DNA from: an uncultured Porphyromonas sp.
GTDB taxonomy: Bacteria > Bacteroidota > Bacteroidia > Bacteroidales > Porphyromonadaceae
Reading direction: 5' to 3'
Assembly (NCBI RefSeq): GCF_900541275.1
Contig: NZ_UQJH01000022.1
Span: 1-22,651 of the forward strand
Length of the DNA: 22,651 nt
Below are positions 6,513-15,445 of this stretch, piece after piece. The notes beneath the pieces are model-generated. The model saw nothing but the letters and a program-made list of their open reading frames with translations. It had not been told where the DNA came from and did not search any database. Made by a program: the position numbers and the translations under genes. Within the stretch, counting starts at the first letter, position 1; each line of letters opens with the position of its first letter.

Positions 6513-7451
6513 TTAGTATGATGAACTGACGTGAGCGGAGCGGAGGGCGCGCCCACCGGAGAGAGCAGAGGTCTCAAGGGTGAGCCCCAGGACAAGGCCG
6601 ACGCTGCCAAGCTGGTACTTGGTATGATTGATCTGCTCCGTGTTGCCGATGTGCTGAAGCCCGACGACCCAGGTGGTGCTGTGGATCGGCAGCTCGATGA
6701 GCAGTCGCTGACGGATCGAGCGACTATTGTGCGGTGCGGTGAGGTAGAGACGGATCGGAGCCCTATTATCCCCCGAGACATACTCGTAGTAGCTCTGTCC
6801 GTAGTCGGGGTGGTAGGCGACGTGGAGGAGAGGGAGCGAAAGGGTGTAGGAGAGGCGCATCGGGAGCGTCTCCCACGGGATCCGGTAGCTGAGGCGTGAC
6901 CAGGCATCGAGGCCGGTCGTCGCCTTGACATTCGCCACGTTATTACTATTGGAGAGCTTGAGATTGCCCTGCACCGTAAGCGACCAAGCGGGGGCTACCT
7001 CCAGCCTCAGCCCGGTACGCTCCAGCAGGGTGTAGGCAAAGGCTGTCTGTGTGTAGAGACCGGGGAGATACATCGGGGTGCCATTCGCCTTATTTTTCGG
7101 CATCCCAAGCCCTAAGTCCAGGTCTTGCCTGAGGTGCCAGCGGTCGGCAAAGTAGGGGCGATCCACCCCGAGCGAGACCCGGAGGTCATCTCCCGTGTGG
7201 GCGGAGGGGCTCACATACTGATCGATGACGCCTACCCGCCCACCGATGAGCAATATCTCGCGGTGCGTGGTGTAGAGCTGCCCATCGTAGGTCCACGGCT
7301 CACCGTGGATGTACTCTCGTGTCTGTCGGCCGAGCTTCTCAAGTCGGTCACTCACTCTCTGCCTCCATCCTCCGGTCTGTGCCACACCGGGGAGAGAGAG
7401 GCTCAGAGTCAGGACCAGCAGTAGTGCAGCCTTGCGGTATCTCTTACTCAT
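6513..7451 (-). CDS. DUF3316-family outer-membrane protein
   Basis: Protein of 312 residues with a signal peptide (hydrophobic 8-22, likely cleavage after GVA or AQ near 24-25). The mature chain has alternating polar and non-polar strands rich in Tyr, Leu and Arg (for example LRLEVAPAWSLTVQGNLKLS), as expected of an outer-membrane beta-barrel. The THREILLIGGRVGVIDQYVSPS region near 60-82 resembles the DUF3316 family of Bacteroidetes. The function is unknown. The start overlaps the end of parC by 8 bp, and the S41 lipoprotein gene follows after 4 bp, so the two envelope proteins are made together. Confidence 0.75.
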   Translation of the reverse strand: MSKRYRKAALLLVLTLSLSLPGVAQTGGWRQRVSDRLEKLGRQTREYIHGEPWTYDGQLYTTHREILLIGGRVGVIDQYVSPSAHTGDDLRVSLGVDRPYFADRWHLRQDLDLGLGMPKNKANGTPMYLPGLYTQTAFAYTLLERTGLRLEVAPAWSLTVQGNLKLSNSNNVANVKATTGLDAWSRLSYRIPWETLPMRLSYTLSLPLLHVAYHPDYGQSYYEYVSGDNRAPIRLYLTAPHNSRSIRQRLLIELPIHSTTWVVGLQHIGNTEQINHTKYQLGSVGLVLGLTLETSALSGGRALRSAHVSSSY

Positions 7452-10179
7452 CCTCTTCGTCCTTAAATGCCAGTCTCTGCTGACGGGTTACCTCCTCGAT
7501 CACCTGTGCTTCCTCCTCGGCTCTGTCGTCCACGTCGGGCTCTCCCTCGCCGTCGGGGGCATCCTCCTCGTCCGGATCATCGTCTCCCTCCTCATCCTCA
7601 GGTCGCTTCAGGGGCTCCAGCTCGTGCACCTCCGTAACAGGACTGGTGCTGATGCGCTTGCCCTTGGCTCGCACGCCCTTGACGGCAATGAAGTCCTCCG
7701 CCTCGATCTCCTCCGCCGGTCCCTCCTCGTAGACTACCTCCACGCGGGCGTAAGGCTCATCGGAGAGGAGGAGAAGGGTGTCGTCGGGATTGGTGAGGAT
7801 GGAGTCTTTCTTCCGCAGCTTATCCTCCTCGAGGAGGAAGCGCTTCAGGTAGGTGTAGCCCTCCTTGCTATTGTGGTAGACGAGGGTCCAGACCTTCTCC
7901 GGATCATACTGCTCGATCACGAGGATATTTCGCTCGAAGTGGTTGCTGTCGGAGAAGTCGGAGAGGTACACTGTGCCGTCGTTGAGCACCACGAGGAGCT
8001 TGTCGTCTCCCATAAACTCGCCTAAGTAATCGCCCCGCTCATCGTAATTGAGGCGGAAGACGTCGCGATCAAACCATACGTCCCTGCCTCCGAGGGTGCT
8101 CTTGCCCTCCTCCTTGAGCGAGATGCGGAAGACCGGCTCCTTCGTCAGGATATTCCCTCGCGCTTGGCGTCCCTTGATCAGCAGGTCAGCAAAGTCGGTC
8201 TCAAAGATCAGCCCGCTCTTGCGCCGCCGCTTCTTGGCACTCGGTCGCAGCACGGTCTTGATCACCTCCGCCTCACCATTGGGATTGGCAGTAAAGTAGA
8301 GCACCTTGGACTCCGCCTTGCCGCGCGTCAGGTCGTACTCCCGGTCGCGGATCACGGAGGTGACGGCGAAGCGCTTGATGAAGGCGGTACCCTCCTTGCC
8401 GTCGCGGTAGACGACGTTGTAGATCGTCCGCTCGTCGCCGCGCACCCAGCGCGCCACGTGGATGATGTCCTTGCCGACGAAGCTCTTCTCGCTCACCTTG
8501 GTGATGAAGTAGACCCCGCTACGGAGGAAGACGATCACATCATCGATGTCGGATACGTCGCCGACGTACTCCGCTTTCTTGAGCCCCGTGCCGATGAAGC
8601 CCTCCTTGCGGTCCACGTAGAGCTTCTCACTCTTCACCGCCACCTTTGCCGCCTCGATGTCGTCGAAGCTCCGGATCGTCGTCCGTCGCGGGTACTGCCT
8701 CCCGAAGTCCTCGTACAGGGTCTCGTACCAGCTGATCGCCTCACTGCGGACATCGCCGAGGCGTCGCTCAGTGTCTGCCATCTCGTCCATGAGGTGGGCG
8801 ATGGAGGCGTCGCTTTTTTCCTTATTAAACTTCAGGATCCTCGCCATCTTGAGCTCCAGGAGGTGCTTCAGATCCTCATCCGTCACGAGGCGGAAGAAGC
8901 TCTCCAGCACATCCTCCAGCCGCCCTCGTATGTGTGCCACCACCTCGGGGACACTCTTGGCCTCCTCGAAGTCCTTATCCTTGTAGATCCGCCGGGTAAT
9001 GAAGAGCTGCTCGAGGGACTCCAAGAGGTGCTGCTCCTGCAGCTCACTCAGCCGGATCCCCAGCTCGGCACGGATGTAGCCCATCGTCCGCTCACAGCCG
9101 TCAGCGAGCACCTCACTCACGGTGAGGAACTCCGGGTGGTCGTCTCGCACCACGCAGCAATTGGGCGAGAGAGAGATCTCGCAACCGGTGAAGGCGTAGA
9201 GCGCATCGATCGTCTTGTCGGGCGAGACACCGCCCGGCAGCTGGATCTCGATATTGGCCTCAGCAGCGGTCTTGTCGTTGATCTTCTTGATCTTGATCTT
9301 CCCCGTCTCATTCGCCTTCAGGATCGAATCGATGAGGGAGCCTGTCGTGGTCGAGTAAGGCAGCTCGGTGATCGCGAGGGTGTGGGAGTCGACCTTCTCG
9401 ATCCGTGCCCTCACCTTCACCTGACCACCTCGCTCTCCGTCGCTGTACTTGGCGACATCGACGAGTCCGCCGGTGGGGAAGTCCGGGTAGAGCTCGTAGG
9501 GCTCCCCGCGGAGGTAGCTGACGCAGGCCTGCAGCAGCTCGCCCACATTGTGCGGCAGGATCTTGCAGGAGAGTCCGACGGCGATGCCCTCGGCGCCCTG
9601 AGCGAGGAGGAGGGGAAACTTCACCGGCAGATTGACCGGCTCCTCGTTGGCTCCGTCGTAGGAGGGGACGTAGTCGGTGATCTTGGGGGAGAAGAGGACC
9701 CTCTTGGCGAGGGGCGTGAGGCGTGCCTCAATGTAGCGCGGTGCCGCTGCGCCGTCACCGGTGAGGAGGTTGCCCCAATTGCCCTGACACTCGATCAGTA
9801 GACGTCTCTGACCCAGCTGCACGAGTGCGTCCCCGATACTCGCATCACCGTGCGGGTGTAGCTGCATCGTCTGGCCGACGATATTAGCTACCTTGATCAG
9901 CCGATCCTCCATCTGCGACATCGTGTAGAGGATCCGTCGCTGGACCGGCTTAAGCCCGTCGGAGATATAGGGCACCGCCCGCTCCAGGATCACGTAAGAG
10001 GCATAGGAGATGAACCAAGAGCGATACATCCCCGACAGCACGTAATTGCCGTGGCTGTCGTGGGTCCGCCCATACCGCACCTCGTCGGCCAGCGGCGACC
10101 CCTCCTCGGTCGGCGTCAGCCCCTCGTCCGTGTCGGTCAGGTGATCTGCTCTCTCCTCTCCCTTATCCTCTCTATCCAT
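7444..10179 (-). CDS. parC: DNA topoisomerase IV subunit A (ParC / GyrA family)
   Basis: Type IIA topoisomerase breakage-reunion subunit, 911 residues. It decatenates or relaxes DNA together with the ATPase subunit ParE, which is not in this window. Seen: SYVILERAVPYISDGLKPVQRRIL at about 61-84, HPHGD at 108-112 and the catalytic tyrosine Y149 in AAPRYIEAR. The C-terminal beta-pinwheel lacks an obvious GyrA box (QRRGGKG), so ParC is preferred over GyrA. The protein ends in an acidic tail rich in Asp and Glu (about 850-911) and begins with about 45 poorly ordered residues. Where E. coli GyrA has Ser83 there is Ala113, followed by Ser114. It is the first gene of the long minus-strand operon. 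Confidence 0.88.
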   Translation of the reverse strand: MDREDKGEERADHLTDTDEGLTPTEEGSPLADEVRYGRTHDSHGNYVLSGMYRSWFISYASYVILERAVPYISDGLKPVQRRILYTMSQMEDRLIKVANIVGQTMQLHPHGDASIGDALVQLGQRRLLIECQGNWGNLLTGDGAAAPRYIEARLTPLAKRVLFSPKITDYVPSYDGANEEPVNLPVKFPLLLAQGAEGIAVGLSCKILPHNVGELLQACVSYLRGEPYELYPDFPTGGLVDVAKYSDGERGGQVKVRARIEKVDSHTLAITELPYSTTTGSLIDSILKANETGKIKIKKINDKTAAEANIEIQLPGGVSPDKTIDALYAFTGCEISLSPNCCVVRDDHPEFLTVSEVLADGCERTMGYIRAELGIRLSELQEQHLLESLEQLFITRRIYKDKDFEEAKSVPEVVAHIRGRLEDVLESFFRLVTDEDLKHLLELKMARILKFNKEKSDASIAHLMDEMADTERRLGDVRSEAISWYETLYEDFGRQYPRRTTIRSFDDIEAAKVAVKSEKLYVDRKEGFIGTGLKKAEYVGDVSDIDDVIVFLRSGVYFITKVSEKSFVGKDIIHVARWVRGDERTIYNVVYRDGKEGTAFIKRFAVTSVIRDREYDLTRGKAESKVLYFTANPNGEAEVIKTVLRPSAKKRRRKSGLIFETDFADLLIKGRQARGNILTKEPVFRISLKEEGKSTLGGRDVWFDRDVFRLNYDERGDYLGEFMGDDKLLVVLNDGTVYLSDFSDSNHFERNILVIEQYDPEKVWTLVYHNSKEGYTYLKRFLLEEDKLRKKDSILTNPDDTLLLLSDEPYARVEVVYEEGPAEEIEAEDFIAVKGVRAKGKRISTSPVTEVHELEPLKRPEDEEGDDDPDEEDAPDGEGEPDVDDRAEEEAQVIEEVTRQQRLAFKDEEDE

Positions 10180-10218
10180 AGACTTGATTACTCTCTCCTA
10201 TTTGTCTCCTAAAGCTTA

Positions 10219-10226
10219 CAAATTTA
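10219..10226 (-). promoter_or_regulatory. Putative -7 box of the parC operon
   Basis: On the minus strand this reads TAAATTTG, matching TAnnTTTG, 40 bp before the parC start. No TTTG is found 19-21 bp upstream, so the promoter is incomplete by the consensus. The 223-bp gap 10180-10402 separates parC from the divergent DUF262 gene and marks the start of A+T-rich DNA. Insertion of that gene may have altered the original upstream region (inference). Confidence 0.4.
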
Positions 10227-10337
10227 AGCATTAAATGCGACATCTCTGACAGCCCATTTTTACTTTTGGTCTGCCCTGCATGCTTAGAGGACCTCTCTAA
10301 ATCGACGCTGAAACCAAAAACGGACACCCAAAACGAC

Positions 10338-10368
10338 TTTGTCAACCTACAAATAATCGCTACATTTG
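10338..10368 (+). promoter_or_regulatory. Promoter of the DUF262 gene
   Basis: TTTG at 10338-10341 and TACATTTG at 10361-10368 are separated by 19 bp. This fits the Bacteroidetes -33/-7 promoter (TTTG, 19-21 bp, TAnnTTTG). The expected start point is about 28 bases before the ATG at 10403. The gene thus has its own promoter, divergent from the parC operon. Confidence 0.7.
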
Positions 10369-10402
10369 GAAACACCAACCAAACCAAAAACACGTAGGAT
10401 TT

Positions 10403-12157
10403 ATGAACGGACATCAAACACTAAAAAGTGGTTTCAAAACCCCCATCACAATCAACGATGCAATAATTAACATCGAAAGAAGGACATTCTTGTTGCCTGC
10501 CTTACAAAGAAAGTTTGTCTGGAGCAGCGACCAAATCGAGGTCTTATTTGATAGTATCATGAGAGACTATCCGATAAACTCCTTTATGTTCTGGAGCGTA
10601 ACAAGCGGTGATGTCAAAAACAGCTTTAGGTTCTACGAATTCCTGAAGGAGTATAGGTACTTCTTTAACGATGAGAACCCCTATATCAACACAAGGGGGT
10701 ACAATGACTTCACCGCCGTCATCGATGGTCAGCAACGACTCACTTCGTTGTATATTGGTCTAAAAGGCTCCTATGCTTATAAGATGCCCAGAAAGTGGCT
10801 AAGAAACGACGAAGAAAGCTTACCGACAAGGCAGCTATACCTAAATCTCAACGGACCTCTGCCTCAAAGCGACGAGCGTAAAATGGTATACGATTTTAAG
10901 TTTCTATCCAAAAAGGACTATGAAAGGCTCATAGTAAGCCAAGATCTTTTCCTTGTTGGTGACATATACGACTACAAGGATCAAGATGATCTCGAAGACT
11001 ATATGGCAGGGCGGATATGGAAAGACAAAATATTTGCGAAAGGCGCACTGAGAAAGCTGAGGGAGGTCGTCTTCAAAGACCCCCTTATCAACTATTACCA
11101 AGAAGAAAATCAAGACCTTGACACGGTCCTTGACATATTTATCAGGACAAATAGCGGTGGTGAACCACTTAGCTACTCAAATCTTCTTATGTCAATAATG
11201 ACTGCCAACTGGAAAAGAAATGCACGACAGGAGTTTAAAGATCTAATCGATGCCATATATGCAAACGATTTTATCGTCAGTGCCGACCTGATCCTGAAAT
11301 GCTGCTTGGTCCTTTTTAATGACGACATAAAGTTTCAAGTGGCTAACTTTAGCGAAAGCAGTGTAAGGGTTTTTGAAGAGAATTGGGATAAAATCAGGAA
11401 GTCCATTTTAGTGACATTCGAGCTCCTACGAAAATGGGGATTTAACGATGCCAGCTTGAGAGCCAAGAATGCTGTAATTCCGATAGTGTTTTTTATATAC
11501 CACAACAATATTCAAGACGAAATCCTCAAAGATGTGAGATACCCAGAGGCGAAGAAAGACATCAGGAAATGGCTGAGCATATCATTACTCAAGGGGATAT
11601 TTGGAGGTCAGTCTGACTCTGTCCTAATAGGGATAAGATCAGTGCTGAGAGAGACAATGGGTGATGGCAATAGATTCCCATTTGAGGAAATCAAGAAAAA
11701 GTTTGCCTCTAATGATGCCAAGAGCTTGTCGCTGAATAGTGAAGCCATTGAGGACATCCTCTACACCCAAAAGGATGCCCCAGATTGCTATGCCATCCTC
11801 TCACTGCTGTACTCACATCTGCAGTTTGATACCATAGCATATCACAAAGACCATCTGCACCCCGCAAGTGCGTTTGGAAAACTCACGGAGAAGGACTTTG
11901 TGAGTGTTGAAGACTTCGAATTCTACACTGACAAAAAGAACTGGAACTCGATTCTTAATCTTCAGTTATTATCAAGATCTGTAAACGTGTCAAAGAACGA
12001 TGAGTCTCTCCAGGATTGGGTAACCAACAAGAATATAGATCTCCCCTATCACTTAATTCCTGCCGGTGTGGGGCTTGAATTTAGTAACTTCAGAGAATTC
12101 ATAAATAAGAGAAAGGATCTGCTAACTGAGACGTTAAATCAGATAGTGAACTCCTAA
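10403..12157 (+). CDS. DUF262 + DUF1524 protein (GmrSD/SspE-like putative nuclease)
   Basis: Protein of 584 residues. The N-terminal DUF262 (ParB-like fold) is shown by PALQRKFVW at 32-40 and the hallmark DGQQR at 108-112, which binds or hydrolyses nucleotide in studied members. The C-terminal part fits an HNH-type DUF1524 domain: DHLHP at 483-487, then NSILNLQLLSRSVN at 515-528 with K531. The combination is found in modification-dependent restriction enzymes such as GmrSD, BrxU and SspE, which cut phage or modified DNA. No methyltransferase, dnd/ssp or BREX gene is nearby, so a solitary type IV-like enzyme is likely. The gene is clearly richer in A and T than all its neighbours, a sign of transfer. 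The start follows the promoter closely; the 5' leader is A+C-rich without a Shine-Dalgarno. Confidence 0.82.
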   Translation: MNGHQTLKSGFKTPITINDAIINIERRTFLLPALQRKFVWSSDQIEVLFDSIMRDYPINSFMFWSVTSGDVKNSFRFYEFLKEYRYFFNDENPYINTRGYNDFTAVIDGQQRLTSLYIGLKGSYAYKMPRKWLRNDEESLPTRQLYLNLNGPLPQSDERKMVYDFKFLSKKDYERLIVSQDLFLVGDIYDYKDQDDLEDYMAGRIWKDKIFAKGALRKLREVVFKDPLINYYQEENQDLDTVLDIFIRTNSGGEPLSYSNLLMSIMTANWKRNARQEFKDLIDAIYANDFIVSADLILKCCLVLFNDDIKFQVANFSESSVRVFEENWDKIRKSILVTFELLRKWGFNDASLRAKNAVIPIVFFIYHNNIQDEILKDVRYPEAKKDIRKWLSISLLKGIFGGQSDSVLIGIRSVLRETMGDGNRFPFEEIKKKFASNDAKSLSLNSEAIEDILYTQKDAPDCYAILSLLYSHLQFDTIAYHKDHLHPASAFGKLTEKDFVSVEDFEFYTDKKNWNSILNLQLLSRSVNVSKNDESLQDWVTNKNIDLPYHLIPAGVGLEFSNFREFINKRKDLLTETLNQIVNS

Positions 12158-12166
12158 ATAAGACCA

Positions 12167-12185
12167 GCTCTCCGATTGTGAGAGC
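12167..12185 (+). terminator. Weak stem-loop after the DUF262 gene
   Basis: GCTCTC (12167-12172) pairs with GAGAGC (12180-12185) around a 7-base loop, 10 bp after the stop codon. No T tract follows, so it is a poor intrinsic terminator. Read-through into the small membrane-protein gene and the strong terminator at 12462-12506 is possible. Confidence 0.3.
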
Positions 12186-12256
12186 AGTCGTATAAGGCAC
12201 CCATTAAGTAGTAATGATTCCTTAGAGATCGTGTAGCCCGCAGGGGTGACGCAATC

Positions 12257-12445
12257 GTGAAGAGAGGGAAAGAGGCTCTGGGACACCTGCTGGACTGGAT
12301 CCTGATCGGTCTCGGACTGTATGTGCTTAAAGTTATCTCCTGGGGATCGACTCTGAGTATAGTAATTTCTCTCTCTTACGGGGTCATCCTGCTTGTCTGT
12401 ATCTACCTGCTGGTACGATCGCTTGTGCGTGACCTTCGCAAATAG
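12257..12445 (+). CDS. Small membrane protein (62 aa), unknown
   Basis: Short frame beginning with GTG, 10 bp after an AGGGG Shine-Dalgarno-like sequence (12242-12246). The product has a basic start, two hydrophobic segments (about 11-27 and 33-54) and a basic end (RSLVRDLRK), as expected for a two-helix inner-membrane protein. I recognise no family. The frame is open only from 12218, and no ATG lies upstream. It stops 16 bp before a strong terminator, which supports a real transcription unit. Base composition is between that of the DUF262 gene and the GC-rich core genes. It may be a passenger of the DUF262 island or an unrelated native gene. Confidence 0.5.
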   Translation: MKRGKEALGHLLDWILIGLGLYVLKVISWGSTLSIVISLSYGVILLVCIYLLVRSLVRDLRK

Positions 12446-12461
12446 ATACTAACAAAAAGAA

Positions 12462-12506
12462 AAAGGATCCGAGCCGGTCCCGCAAGGGGGCTGACTCGGA
12501 TCCTTT
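12462..12506. terminator. Bidirectional intrinsic terminator (clpB / small gene)
   Basis: A 12-bp perfect stem, AAAGGATCCGAG (12462-12473) with CTCGGATCCTTT (12495-12506), encloses a 21-base loop. On the minus strand the stem is followed by TCTTTTTGTT, a good T tract, 18 bp after the clpB stop. On the plus strand it ends in CCTTTCTTATT, so it can also stop transcripts from the small gene. Confidence 0.85.
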
Positions 12507-12523
12507 CTTATTAGGAAACGATA

Positions 12524-15121
<2,598 letters not shown>

Positions 15122-15280
15122 TTTATTCTTTTAGTTTTATTCTGAGACCATAAGTACAAAAACGAAGCCCCACCCTATCTGTCAGTCCATTATGTCTTTT
15201 CGTGGAAACAAAAGTCAGTCGTGGCAGTCCATGCTGTCACTTGGTGAGACAAGTAGGGCAGAAATCCTTTAGGGATAAAA
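15122..15280 (-). other. Upstream region of clpB, no clear promoter
   Basis: No gene and no TTTG/TAnnTTTG pair is visible here. On the minus strand the octamer ATGGACTG occurs twice about 40 bp apart, and a short dyad TGTC/GACA lies further up. The palindrome array at 15281-15347 is further upstream. The heat-shock control of clpB, if present, is not recognisable by eye. Confidence 0.4.
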
Positions 15281-15347
15281 GAGAAATCTAATACCGATAA
15301 TAGACTTCACTAATACCGATATTAGATTTCTCTATTATCGGTATTAG
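15281..15347. repeat. Array of near-palindromes at 22-bp period (locus B)
   Basis: Units at 15289-15310 (core TAATACCGATAATA, linker GACTTCAC) and 15311-15332 (core TAATACCGATATTA, linker GATTTCTC) are followed by a core in inverted orientation, TATTATCGGTATTA (15333-15346). The cores match those at 329-409, with the same 22-bp spacing. The inverted last core is the exact reverse complement of the first. In addition GAGAAATCTAATA (15281-15293) is exactly complementary to TATTAGATTTCTC (15320-15332). The array lies between the pnp terminator and clpB, about 160 bp before the clpB start. Its linkers have diverged while the palindromes are kept, which suggests the palindrome is the functional part (inference). 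Confidence 0.88.
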
Positions 15348-15380
15348 TCGGAGGGGGTATAAAGTGCTTTATGAGGGCGC

Positions 15381-15422
15381 AAAAAAGCGAGCCGAGGACG
15401 AAAGGATCGCACTCGGCTCGCT
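15381..15422 (-). terminator. Intrinsic terminator of pnp
   Basis: AGCGAGCCGAG (15386-15396) pairs perfectly with CTCGGCTCGCT (15412-15422) around a 15-base loop. On the minus strand the stem is followed by a run of six T (15386-15381). It lies 23 bp after the pnp stop codon. Confidence 0.88.
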
Positions 15423-15445
15423 GCATATTAAGTAGGAGTTACTGA

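Noticed and set aside
6509..6931. N-terminal extension of the S41 protein to 6931
   Set aside because: The extension is Ser/Arg/Pro-rich shadow of the DUF3316 gene; a lipoprotein signal begins exactly at the ATG at 6508.
10172..10417. 81-codon minus-strand frame between parC and the DUF262 gene
   Set aside because: It overlaps the start of parC and the DUF262 promoter, and its product shows no recognisable feature.
12212..12230. Degenerate copy of the 22-bp unit (TAAT...TTAGAGATC)
   Set aside because: Only the two ends match, the spacing is one base short and the palindromic centre is lost; chance similarity is as likely.
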